Shown here in pieces: positions 8,830 to 17,014 of a stretch of DNA of 64,000 bases. The position numbers were made by a program, and so were the translations under genes. The DNA lies in NCBI RefSeq assembly GCF_002554795.1, contig NZ_PDEQ01000005.1, positions 248,001 to 312,000 on the forward strand, read 5' to 3'. The notes under the pieces are model-generated. The model did no database searches. It worked only from the letters and a program-made list of their open reading frames with translations, and was not told the origin of the DNA. This DNA is from Longibacter salinarum (GTDB lineage: Bacteria > Bacteroidota > Rhodothermia > Rhodothermales > Salinibacteraceae). The number at the start of each line of letters is the position of its first letter. Position 1 is the first letter of the stretch.

Positions 8830-9205
8830 CGCGTGCACTGTTCGAGTCGCTTTCAGACAAGTGTGACCTCCTGCTTCTCCGGGACAATTCTCGGTCCGCC
8901 ACTCGCCCAATCGGATGAATGCAGACAGGGGATCAATGAGTCTTAAATGTCTAAATAGTGACCAATAAACACAAACAACCTGCTAGTAATCTATGCTTTG
9001 TGACTGATTCTGTACGAGCGTCTCGCTACTCCGTCCCTCCGCCCTGTATCGTCGCGAGAATCAGACCCTTTGATGAGGGAGGTCGGGGCACCGATGGACT
9101 GCGCCGGGGATTCGAGCACGTGGCCTGCTCCCACGTACGCGTACGGCTCCCCGTACCACGTGACTGAACCTCGCATCTCGAAACGAATGCAAGCGGCCAT
9201 TCAGG
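8830..9205. other. Intergenic region, nothing recognised
   Basis: About 375 bp upstream of the hydrolase on its own strand. An A+T-richer patch around 8935-9000 could contain its promoter. No gene, repeat or RNA that I can support. Confidence 0.35.
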
Positions 9206-9553
9206 CTATCCATAGAAGCAGTTGTATTCATCTTCCTCGACAAGTCGCAGGAATTCAGGCAACTCCTGCACGATCGGGTCCGGTTCATATCCGTACCACT
9301 TCAGGTCCGCTCGCTGCCAGAACACGCGCCAGTGGTTCGTTGTGCGGACGTAGGTCGTCTTCGCGACCGCTTCTTCGATCTTCTCCCCCGGCCTAAACAT
9401 CGACGGGCGAATTTCGAAAATGACCACGCTCTGTCTCTCGATTCGGTAGCTCAGGTCGACCTTGTCTCGAATCTCAGCAGGCGGCCGATTCCTCTCGATG
9501 TATGCATCGAGGATCGACTCGTAGGTGGCGAGTTCTTCCGTGGAAAAGGCCAT
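9206..9553 (-). CDS. DUF3024 protein
   Basis: A 115-residue protein matching the DUF3024 pattern: an N-terminal VDLSYRIERQSVVIFEIRP strand pair, then NHWRVFWQRADLKWYGYEP, ending FLRLVEEDEYNCFYG. Length and both motifs fit the family, whose function is unknown. The ATG at 9553 is used because the open frame upstream is low-complexity and unlike the family. No operon partner. Confidence 0.85.
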   Translation of the reverse strand: MAFSTEELATYESILDAYIERNRPPAEIRDKVDLSYRIERQSVVIFEIRPSMFRPGEKIEEAVAKTTYVRTTNHWRVFWQRADLKWYGYEPDPIVQELPEFLRLVEEDEYNCFYG

Positions 9554-9847
9554 CGGCGTGTTCGTACGGTCCTGATGTTGGCTCAGATGTGGGTGCCTCT
9601 GCGACTCCAGACATTGATGGGGGAGGTGGCTCAGACGTATGCTCCCTGGTTTTGCCCCCTTCGCTAGCTTGTCATGACGTAGCACTGCTGTCTGAAAACG
9701 TGTCGCGAGCTTCGCACTGTCAGTTGAGATCCGCAGTAACGTTGTTCTGCAGAGCCGAATATACGCCGCGCTACGATATCGCACCACCGACGACGTTCAA
9801 AATCGGCTCGGGCCATGCCGATAGCACGTGGTTCGCGACCTTCCACC

Positions 9848-10282
9848 CTATCCTGCTGGCGATTGCAGGCGGCCGATCACATCGATCATCGCCGGCGACG
9901 TGTCGGTGTGGTGATGGACCAGCTTCCACTCTCCGGATTCGCGCCGGTAGATGTTCGTCACCCGATGCTCCAGGTCGACCGCGTGCCCGCCCATCTTGAG
10001 CTCGCCGTGCTCGACGCCAATTTCGTACGCCAGATCACCGATCACTTCGATGTGCTGATCTTTCAGGCGGATCTTCCCGTCACTGGATATTTCCGCCACC
10101 TGATCGAAGGACTTCCTCACGGCATCCCACCCGACTTGCCGACCGCCGATCGGATGCATCGTCGTGACCGATGAGCCGTGCGACCAGCTGTCCGCCAGTG
10201 CGCCGCGCTCTCCATTCGCCATCCGGTTCAATCCATTGTAGAACCGACTGGACGCGGTCCGAACCTCGTCTTTTGCTGACAT
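9848..10282 (-). CDS. SnoaL/NTF2-like fold protein (DUF4440-type)
   Basis: A 144-residue protein with an NTF2-like layout: an N-terminal helix (VRTASSRFYNGLNRMANG), then a curved sheet ending in GEWKLVHHHTDTSP, the usual C-terminal strand of SnoaL/DUF4440 proteins. In the family this cone-shaped pocket binds small ligands or acts as an isomerase; no specific substrate is evident. The start is firm: AAGGAGG lies 6 bases upstream of the ATG at 10282, one of the few strong ribosome-binding sites in this window. Confidence 0.8.
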   Translation of the reverse strand: MSAKDEVRTASSRFYNGLNRMANGERGALADSWSHGSSVTTMHPIGGRQVGWDAVRKSFDQVAEISSDGKIRLKDQHIEVIGDLAYEIGVEHGELKMGGHAVDLEHRVTNIYRRESGEWKLVHHHTDTSPAMIDVIGRLQSPAG

Positions 10283-10683
10283 AATGTGCCTCCTTGTGTT
10301 GATGTCTGCGGCGGGGCGCGCGATTCCAACCATCCTCCACATCACCAACTCATCAGGCCGCCGTAGCGCGTGGTTCTGAGGATGGCGAGCCCCCGACCCG
10401 ATCTACGGAACGGCCCACTTAATCAATATACGCACCGCGCTTCGAAGGTCTTGTCGCCGTGGAGAGCAAAGACGAGTACGCCAAGGGCCACGGACGTCTA
10501 TCCACTGATTTCGGGCTGGGCGCCGACCTGGCCGGGCACAATTAGTTGAGTTGAGCAAGCACTTAATGGATGCCGTACTTCAGCATTGCAACGGCGAAAC
10601 CCAACACCAGGATGACCACTGGATATACGGGCCTATGACAAAATTTATTCTTCAAAGAGTTCAGGGTCTTGTTCGGAGAGACC
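10283..10683. other. Boundary region upstream of the Argonaute island
   Basis: Mostly non-coding. Around 10448-10544 the plus strand reads EGLVAVESKDEYAKGHGRLS and then a stop, with no start, perhaps the tail of a lost gene. Base composition becomes A+T-richer from about 10560, marking the edge of the island that follows. Confidence 0.35.
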
Positions 10684-10739
10684 TCACTTCTTTGAAAGCT
10701 CCCTGACCTCACTAACTTTTTCAGCCAGTGGATCAGCAT
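10563..10739 (-). CDS. Possible small membrane peptide overlapping the effector gene
   Basis: A 58-codon frame starting inside the 3' end of the membrane-protein gene (MLIHWLKKLV...) and ending YPVVILVLGFAVAMLKYGIH. The last 20 residues would make one membrane span. It could be a third, overlapping gene of the Argonaute operon or chance. No family is recognised and there is no clear ribosome-binding site. Confidence 0.2.
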   Translation of the reverse strand: MLIHWLKKLVRSGSFQRSEVSPNKTLNSLKNKFCHRPVYPVVILVLGFAVAMLKYGIH

Positions 10740-11661
10740 TGTACCTGCTCGCAAGATCATCTATATAGGTATCGTCAACGCCTACTAATCTTAGGGCGCA
10801 GTGAGCCACGTAATCACCGGCATGGGATGTTTTCTCCAACACAAGTTCTCTCGGACCTTTGATGAATCCCAAAAGAATAAGAAAAGCCGGTATAACTAGT
10901 CCCGCCACATCTACTATCTCCGAGTACGGAGACGACGAGACACAAATACGAAGGTAAATCAGAAGTACGATCGGAACGACGGCCACGATTCGCACGAGAG
11001 CCCGGAAGACTCTTCTCACCGTGCTCACGGCATCCTGAAGTATCTGGGCAGACTGCCTAGCATCGTTCAAATATTGACCGGTATCGGCAAAGGAGATGGA
11101 TCTGAGGTACGCTGTCTCAACGATGTAGTGGTCTAGCAAACTTTCCGATTGTTCGAGTCCACCTAAAAGAGATTCTTGAGTGATCCTCGAGAGATCACCA
11201 TCAACCAAATGTAGCGCGAGCCTGTCGAGATCCGAATGAACGCCTGAAGAGATGTCTTCCTTGTCCTGATTCGCCAGGCAGACTGAATCACCGAACAGTT
11301 CCTGAATTATGAATCGTGCTTGAGGCGGATGGGTTGCGCAGTAGCGCTCAAGGTTGTTCTTTTCAGCCTCGAAGTCTAGTTGCGCAAAAGCGCATAAGTC
11401 GATGAGATGATTGCTGTAGTGCGAAGTGCGCTTTGAATCTCTTCGACGATGTTGCTGAATAATGCTGGAGGTGGAATTGGACAAGTCATCTTCATTTCCA
11501 CAAAATGCCGCTGCACATATTTTTTCTGTATCCGTGACTTCTCTTTCGTCCAACTCTGGACATTGCTCATCACACAGATAGGACGCCAGCCATTTTTCTT
11601 TGGCACTGGCCCTCAATTTCAGTTGAGTCCTTTTCTTTCTCAGTTCATCAATGAATAACAT
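10684..11661 (-). CDS. Two-helix membrane protein paired with the Argonaute, candidate effector
   Basis: A 325-residue protein of no family I recognise. Residues 1-220 are hydrophilic and mostly helical, with several cysteines (30, 34, 49, 54, 90, 108). Two adjacent hydrophobic spans follow, at about 222-241 (LVRIVAVVPIVLLIYLRICV) and 249-268, then a charged tail of 55 residues. Its ATG lies 9 bp after the Argonaute stop on the same strand, so the two are almost certainly co-transcribed. Long-B Argonautes are known to be encoded with nuclease, SIR2 or transmembrane effectors that kill or arrest infected cells; a large soluble domain plus a hairpin of two spans fits the transmembrane class. 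Function is inferred from context only. Composition is A+T-richer than the flanking genes, suggesting transfer. Confidence 0.7.
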   Translation of the reverse strand: MLFIDELRKKRTQLKLRASAKEKWLASYLCDEQCPELDEREVTDTEKICAAAFCGNEDDLSNSTSSIIQQHRRRDSKRTSHYSNHLIDLCAFAQLDFEAEKNNLERYCATHPPQARFIIQELFGDSVCLANQDKEDISSGVHSDLDRLALHLVDGDLSRITQESLLGGLEQSESLLDHYIVETAYLRSISFADTGQYLNDARQSAQILQDAVSTVRRVFRALVRIVAVVPIVLLIYLRICVSSSPYSEIVDVAGLVIPAFLILLGFIKGPRELVLEKTSHAGDYVAHCALRLVGVDDTYIDDLASRYNADPLAEKVSEVRELSKK

Positions 11662-11670
11662 AAGCCTGAA

Positions 11671-13707
11671 TCATATAAACCAAGGGATTCCGCTCAGGCG
11701 ATTCATCATCGCAGGATCCCAATTCGGGACCTTCCTCAGATCAGAGGCCACACGTGCCATTTTCTTTGGATATGACACCGTGACCGGCGTTGAGGGCGGA
11801 ATGAAACTCAAGTGCGATAAGTTTGAGAACTCAACTATCTGACGCGTTAAGTCATCGAAGTTAAACTCTTCATAATCCCCTCTCCGATCTAAACGGAGAA
11901 GAAACGGCCGCTCTTTACCGCCCCCCATTTGCAAGAGTGACTGACGTGTCGAGATCCGAATTTCAAAAGATTGGTTGAAGCTGTCTACTCTGCCATCTTC
12001 GAATAACCTGTAGGGATGGTTCTCGCTGATGTGGATGATGACATATTTAATGTTGAATGGGGATAGTGAATCCGAATGGATCGCTTTTTCTATCGCTTTA
12101 ATCTCGCGCTTACGGCTGGCTTCCTTGAACAGGTGGAGCACTAACTCAATCGTCTCCCCCTCAGCAATCCCTTCAGACTGTAATGCGTTCAAAAGCGTTT
12201 GTGACAAGTAATCCTGTAAGTCATCAGCGTACTCGTCCATACTGCTCAACTGATGGCACTCTCCCAATAGGTATCTACCATCATGGGTAAAAACATTGGC
12301 AAAGCCAATGATGTAATCGCCATCTTCATCAGTCGTGGCTCCCACTCCGACCACAAACTGCTTTGATCTCTCGGCAGAACGGCGAACAGCCCATGCGGTA
12401 CCGCCTAGCTTGGCATAAATATTTAACGCCACATTGGCGTTAATCATTCTTCTATCTTCATGCACGGACTCAATTGTAATGTCCTGTGACGGCGTTGCCT
12501 GATTGAGAAGACGCGCCTTGATTGTGTGATAAGGAGATCGGCGGACCGGGAAGTTCTTCAAACTCTCAGCCATGATAGGAACAGCCAAGTCAAAAGAAGA
12601 CGCGTCAAAGTCACGTAGAAACTTAGCTATACCAGCGGTAGAGGGTTCAAAAGTGTGGATCGATACCTCAACCTGAGAGAGATGGAAAAGGGATTGCAGC
12701 TTATCCTTTAGGGTTCTCGAATACTGTACCGCTTCTTGCTCTCTACTTTCAGCTGCCAGTAATGCTATCTGAATAACCTTCCCCTGAAACTTGTCGTAGG
12801 AATACGGCCGCAGTCGTTTGACAGCGTCGTTCAGATATTCTCGGGATTTAGGCTTTCTATCATTGTAGAAGAGGTTAACAGGCCGTCTTATACTCCTTAC
12901 ATCAAACAACTTCGACGGCAGAAGAAATGGGGTAAATGTGTCGACACACAAGGAGCCTGGAAGGTCTAACAGACTTCGAATATTGTTTAAGCGGTGGGTG
13001 TGGATTCTGAAGTTTCTAAATCGAGCTCCCTGCGCATAAAACTTGTCATCATACTTGTTATATTGGTCTATCTTTCCAAGATGAGCCAAATATGCCAGAA
13101 CATTCCGCTTTGAGGCATAAACTTCATCACTGTCATCCTGTTTTTGCCAACTGATATCAAATTCTGACAGCGGAGCCGCATTATTAGCGTCTTCGGAATC
13201 TAAAAATTCATGTCTAAGATAGGTCTGTACCACAAGTACAAGGACCGGCTCTGATCCAGAAGTGCTATATAACGGTCGCGGCGTGTATTTCAGCATCGGG
13301 GTGACTTTCAGGAGACCTACTGACAGTGCCTTCTGCTTTGACATGGGCACCTCCCAACTTCCATCATATGCGTTCCTCCGGGCTCCCGGCGTACGCTCTG
13401 AAAAGTAGCGGTGGATTGACTCAGCTGCGATTTGAGCGAAAACAGGGGAATGACTTCGCAAACTGATCTCAGCATCGTCGAAATAGTCAGGCAATCCAAG
13501 AGAAGAAGATCCACTGGTTATTGCGTAGAGATGATCATTTAGCCGATAGAACCACACATCCGGGAAGTCTTCCAGACAGGAATCCCAACGTTCCTTGCTG
13601 TAGTCGGCTTGAGGAATAGTGACAGTTCGGTTGTTGAAGCTGATCTCCAACGCGTTTAGAACTAACCCCTGTCTTGCATTCGAAGAACTACGATTTTTAA
13701 ACGCCAT
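11671..13707 (-). CDS. Catalytically inactive long-B-like prokaryotic Argonaute
   Basis: A 678-residue Argonaute. The last 258 residues are a PIWI domain: KLGGTAWAV at 433-441, FVVGVGATTDEDG at 451-463, VFTHDGRYLL at 472-481, LVLHLFKEASRKREI at 522-536 and the terminal WD...GIPWFI. A MID domain precedes it (about 300-420) with the 5'-phosphate pocket set Y393, K397, Q408 and K433, the YK-type arrangement, so a 5'-phosphorylated guide should bind. The first catalytic Asp (normally G-x-D) is Gly456, and the usual Asp after the LHxF strand is absent, so slicing is not expected. About 300 residues lie before MID, too many for a short pAgo but fewer than in typical long-B proteins, so the PAZ is probably reduced. 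The start MAFK (13707) avoids a 14-residue extension. It leads an operon with the membrane protein downstream; no guide-making nuclease is adjacent. Confidence 0.9.
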   Translation of the reverse strand: MAFKNRSSSNARQGLVLNALEISFNNRTVTIPQADYSKERWDSCLEDFPDVWFYRLNDHLYAITSGSSSLGLPDYFDDAEISLRSHSPVFAQIAAESIHRYFSERTPGARRNAYDGSWEVPMSKQKALSVGLLKVTPMLKYTPRPLYSTSGSEPVLVLVVQTYLRHEFLDSEDANNAAPLSEFDISWQKQDDSDEVYASKRNVLAYLAHLGKIDQYNKYDDKFYAQGARFRNFRIHTHRLNNIRSLLDLPGSLCVDTFTPFLLPSKLFDVRSIRRPVNLFYNDRKPKSREYLNDAVKRLRPYSYDKFQGKVIQIALLAAESREQEAVQYSRTLKDKLQSLFHLSQVEVSIHTFEPSTAGIAKFLRDFDASSFDLAVPIMAESLKNFPVRRSPYHTIKARLLNQATPSQDITIESVHEDRRMINANVALNIYAKLGGTAWAVRRSAERSKQFVVGVGATTDEDGDYIIGFANVFTHDGRYLLGECHQLSSMDEYADDLQDYLSQTLLNALQSEGIAEGETIELVLHLFKEASRKREIKAIEKAIHSDSLSPFNIKYVIIHISENHPYRLFEDGRVDSFNQSFEIRISTRQSLLQMGGGKERPFLLRLDRRGDYEEFNFDDLTRQIVEFSNLSHLSFIPPSTPVTVSYPKKMARVASDLRKVPNWDPAMMNRLSGIPWFI

Positions 13708-14178
13708 AGAGAGAAACCCCTTTAGACAAGGTGCAATTAAGCGGTCCAAGATGTGTCAGGTACTAGGACTTTCATCGCTCAAAACTTTCTGACACTGTGA
13801 TGTAGTTTAGGATATGTGAGTGTGATCCTTAGTGCAACTCGTGAGCCTCTCCTCCTAGTTCAACTGGTTAAAAGTAGAGAGTTGGCGGTGTTTGGGTAAT
13901 GTGCGTCAAGGTACATCTCGGGCGACAGCCCGTCCCTTCCGCCCCCTGTGAAGACACGCCGTATCCGTTGAATTACGCGGGTGGTGCCGGTATATTGCAG
14001 GTCGGTTCGGCGATAGGGTCGTTCGTTGCGTAAGACATTCCGCAGCGCGGCCCTTTGTGCACAGCAGTCCGTCGCACAGTCGGGCGCTGGTCCGTTTGTC
14101 CGGTCGCACCTCTGCAGGACAGCCCGTCGCCGGTCCGTCCGCTTTCCACGCTCCCATCGTTTCACCCTTCCGCCGCAT
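13708..14178. other. Divergent promoter region between Argonaute and proS
   Basis: About 470 bp. The half next to the Argonaute is A+T-rich and includes GTGTCAG/CTGACAC arms about 29 bases apart (13755-13797), a possible operator. The half next to proS is GC-rich and host-like. No gene or RNA is supportable. Confidence 0.35.
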
Positions 14179-15651
14179 ATGGCAGACGCAGTTACGCCCC
14201 GCGAAGAAGACTATTCGCAGTGGTATCTCGACGTCGTTCGCAACGCGAAGCTGGCCGAAAACTCGCCGGCCCGCGGATGCATGATCATTCGTCCCAACGG
14301 CATGGCGCTGTGGGAGAACATGCGCGAGGCGCTCGACGGGATGTTCAAGGCCACCGGCCACGAGAACCTCTACTTCCCGATTTTCATCCCGGAGCGCTTC
14401 ATGGCCCGCGAGGCCAAGCACGTGGAGGGCTTCGCGAAGGAATGCGCTATTGTCACGCACTCGCGCCTGACGACGAACGAGGACGGCGACCTCATCCCGG
14501 ACCCGGAGTCGAAGCTGGGCGAGAACTACATCGTCCGCCCGACCTCGGAAACGATCATCTGGGACACGTACTCGAAGTGGATCCAGTCGTACCGCGACCT
14601 GCCGCTGCTCTACAACCAGTGGGCCAACGTCGTCCGCTGGGAGATGCGGCCGCGCCTCTTCCTCCGCACCGCCGAGTTCCTCTGGCAGGAGGGCCACACG
14701 GCGCACGCGACGAAAGAGGAGGCCATTGAGGAGGCCGAGCGCATGCTGGACGTCTACGCAACGTTCGCGGAGGAGTACATGGCGATGCCGGTCATCCGCG
14801 GGCGGAAGACGGAAAGCGAGCGCTTCCCGGGCGCCGTCGACACCTATTGCATCGAAGCGATGATGCAGGACGGCAAGGCGCTGCAGGCGGGCACGAGCCA
14901 CTTCCTCGGGCAGAACTTCGCGAAGGCGTTCGACTGCACGTTCACGAACGAGGACAACGAGGTCGAGCACGTCTGGGCCACGTCCTGGGGCGTGTCGACG
15001 CGGCTCGTCGGCGGACTCGTGATGACGCACTCGGACGATCAGGGCCTCGTGCTGCCGCCGAAGCTGGCGCGGGATCAGGTGGTCATCGTGCCGATCTACT
15101 TCAACGACGATCAGCGCGCCACGGTGCTGAAGGAGGCCGAGCGGATCAAGCAGGAGCTGGCCGACGCCGGCATCCGCGTGAAGCTCGATGCCGACGACAA
15201 TCAGAAGCCGGGCTGGAAATTCGCCGAGTACGAGCTGCAGGGCATCCCCGTCCGCCTCGCCATCGGCCCACGCGATGTCAAGAACGAAAACGTCGAGATC
15301 GCCCGCCGCGATACGAAGGAGAAGAACATCGTGCCGCAGGAGGGCATCGCGGACCGCGTGAAGACGATGCTGGACGACATCCAGACGTCGCTCTACGAAA
15401 CCGCGCTCGCCCGCCAGGAGGAGATGACGACGACCGTGGACGACTACGACACGTTCAAGGAGGTCCTCGAGGAGAAAGGCGGCTTCATCCGCGCGCACTG
15501 GGACGGCACCGCCGAAACGGAGCAGCGCATCCAGGATGAAACGAAAGCCACGATCCGCTGCATCCCGCTCGATCAGGAGGAGGAAGAGGGCGTGGACATG
15601 GTCACCGGCAAACCGTCCAAAGGCCGCGTCCTGTTCGCCAAAGCGTACTAA
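14179..15651 (+). CDS. proS: Prolyl-tRNA synthetase, archaeal/eukaryal type
   Basis: Charges tRNA-Pro in the cytoplasm. The 490-residue protein has the class II core without the bacterial editing insertion: motif 2 region [37 protein letters not shown], then the [15 protein letters not shown] segment and motif 3 region, the anticodon-binding domain ([11 protein letters not shown]), and a C-terminal zinc-domain-like extension ending in Tyr (LFAKAY). A C-terminal Tyr and the absence of the INS domain define the archaeal/eukaryal-type enzyme found in some bacteria including Bacteroidota. ATG 14179 gives [16 protein letters not shown], the family's usual start; the longer frame upstream is unlike ProRS. 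Confidence 0.97.
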   Translation: MADAVTPREEDYSQWYLDVVRNAKLAENSPARGCMIIRPNGMALWENMREALDGMFKATGHENLYFPIFIPERFMAREAKHVEGFAKECAIVTHSRLTTNEDGDLIPDPESKLGENYIVRPTSETIIWDTYSKWIQSYRDLPLLYNQWANVVRWEMRPRLFLRTAEFLWQEGHTAHATKEEAIEEAERMLDVYATFAEEYMAMPVIRGRKTESERFPGAVDTYCIEAMMQDGKALQAGTSHFLGQNFAKAFDCTFTNEDNEVEHVWATSWGVSTRLVGGLVMTHSDDQGLVLPPKLARDQVVIVPIYFNDDQRATVLKEAERIKQELADAGIRVKLDADDNQKPGWKFAEYELQGIPVRLAIGPRDVKNENVEIARRDTKEKNIVPQEGIADRVKTMLDDIQTSLYETALARQEEMTTTVDDYDTFKEVLEEKGGFIRAHWDGTAETEQRIQDETKATIRCIPLDQEEEEGVDMVTGKPSKGRVLFAKAY

Positions 15652-15905
15652 ACGTTCAGGGTTCAGCGTTCAAGGTTCAATGTTCGCGGGGCACGGCTTC
15701 ATTCGGTTGGAGGCTGTGCCCCTCGTGGTTCGGTTCAAAGTGCAAGGATTTGAGTTCAACGTTCAGGGTTCAGGGTTCAAAGTTCAGAGGAAGGAGACGC
15801 TGATCTTCACCCGGGCATTTCGCAGTTCGAAATCCCCACTTCGCATTTCCCCTCACACCCTCATACTTTCATACTTCCGCACTTCCAAACCTCCACACCT
15901 CGCCC
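15652..15905. repeat. Degenerate heptamer-like repeat tract, three families in series
   Basis: From left to right: GTTCAGG/GTTCAAGG-like repeats (15655-15790), a short TTCGCA/TTCGAA stretch (15818-15850), and a pyrimidine tract of CACACTTCC-like units (15855-15900), then the next gene's GTG. The same order recurs before the second DUF3667 gene and partly before other genes. Confidence 0.65.
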
Positions 15906-15908
15906 CCA

Positions 15909-16799
15909 GTGTCCGAATCGCCTACGCCCACCTGCCCGAACTGCGGTGCCCCACTCGACGGGCCGTACTGTTCGCAGTGTGGTCAGCCGGGAGAAGACCG
16001 AATCGGGCCGCTCCGGCAACTACTGGCCGACTTGGCCGATGAGCTGTTTTCGTTTGACACGCGACTGGTGCGCACGGTGAGAATGCTGGTGTCGCGGCCG
16101 GGCGGGCTCACCGTTGCCTACCTCGGCGGACGTCGCGCGCCGTACATCCGGCCCTTCCGGCTGTTTGTCGTGTCCGGTCTTCTGCTCTTGCTTGTGACGA
16201 GCCTTGGGCGAAGCCTGACGGACACCCGCGGCGTGCCGATGCTCAAACCCGTGGTCAATGTCGACGTGTCAGATGATGAGATTCAGAAGATGCGCGCCGA
16301 GGCGGACTCCATCCGCGCAGCAGGGACCGTGGTGACATCCGTCAAAGCGGCATTCGTCGAGGGAACCGCACGGGCCGCCGAGGATCCCGAGCGGATCAAC
16401 CGGATCTTTCAGGAGCGCCTGTCGATCCTCGCGGCGATGCTGCTACCCGCGTTCGCCGGGCTCCTGCAACTCCTGTTTCGCAGACGGTTCTACGCCGAGC
16501 ACGTGATCCACGCCCTGCACCTGCATTCCTTCCTATTTCTCGCGACCAGCACGTACCTGAGCGTCGCCTACTTCATCCGCCTGGTCGACGCCACGCAGAC
16601 CGCGTCGGTGCTTTTGCCTATCGCCGTCGTCGCTTTGGTCGGAACGCTGCTTGTATATGGTTTCCGCAGCCTCCGCCGCGTGTACGCGGAGCCGTTCCGG
16701 ACAACCGCGTGGAAGGGCGGACTCCTTCTCCTCCTGAACGGCATCGTCTTCCTGGCGGCGCTCCTGATCTACCTCTTCGGCACGCTGCTCATGGCGTAA
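15909..16799 (+). CDS. DUF3667 zinc-ribbon membrane protein, paralogue 1
   Basis: A 296-residue protein. It opens with a zinc ribbon CPNCGAPLDGPYCSQCGQPG (C-x2-C...C-x2-C, residues 9-28). A conserved segment follows (LFSFDTRLVRTVRMLVSRPG and YLGGRRAPYIRPFRLF), then about five membrane spans, the first near 85-103 and four in the C-terminal half. This is the DUF3667 architecture, common in Bacteroidota and of unknown function. The start is a GTG at 15909, placing the ribbon at the N-terminus. A longer paralogue lies at 18684-20303 beyond the tandem repeat array, suggesting local duplication. Confidence 0.88.
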   Translation: MSESPTPTCPNCGAPLDGPYCSQCGQPGEDRIGPLRQLLADLADELFSFDTRLVRTVRMLVSRPGGLTVAYLGGRRAPYIRPFRLFVVSGLLLLLVTSLGRSLTDTRGVPMLKPVVNVDVSDDEIQKMRAEADSIRAAGTVVTSVKAAFVEGTARAAEDPERINRIFQERLSILAAMLLPAFAGLLQLLFRRRFYAEHVIHALHLHSFLFLATSTYLSVAYFIRLVDATQTASVLLPIAVVALVGTLLVYGFRSLRRVYAEPFRTTAWKGGLLLLLNGIVFLAALLIYLFGTLLMA

Positions 16800-16835
16800 A
16801 CAGTTCAACGTTCAGGGTTCAGCGTTCAGAGTGCA
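16800..16835. repeat. Short GTTCAGG-type repeat tract
   Basis: Directly after the DUF3667 stop: AACGTTCAGGGTTCAGCG followed by TTCAGAG, the same unit seen at 15655-15790 and 50585-50625. Confidence 0.5.
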
Positions 16836-16890
16836 TCGTTCGACGGGCTGCCGAATAATCTGAAGGGAATGCCACTGAAATCGCAAAAAA

Positions 16891-16914
16891 ACCGTCGCAC
16901 GGCCGTGCGACGGT
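16891..16914. repeat. GTCGCAC hairpin, copy 3 (perfect palindrome)
   Basis: A 24-bp perfect palindrome with arms ACCGTCGCACGG and CCGTGCGACGGT, preceded by a run of seven A. Same core as the copies at 196-227 and 3778-3807. On the minus strand the palindrome is followed by a T-run, so here it could work as a terminator in that direction. Confidence 0.75.
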
Positions 16915-17014
16915 TGATGCCTTCGAAAATAAGGAGGGCCGAGCATCGAACCGGAATAGACGATTCAGGATGGTCCTGAGGTGTTACCGACGTTACCGAG
17001 GCCACAGGGTTCAA

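Noticed and set aside
11671-13707. Short pAgo (SPARTA/SPARSA-type) assignment
   Set aside because: About 300 residues precede the MID domain and no TIR or SIR2-APAZ gene is adjacent; the neighbour is a membrane protein, so a long-B-like call fits better.
13840-13880. tRNA-like stretch CTAGTTCAACTGG before proS
   Set aside because: No acceptor stem or anticodon arm could be drawn around it.
13906-15498. 530-codon minus-strand open frame opposite proS
   Set aside because: It is the antisense shadow of a strongly conserved GC-rich proS; composition is Arg/Val/Leu-biased and no family is recognisable.
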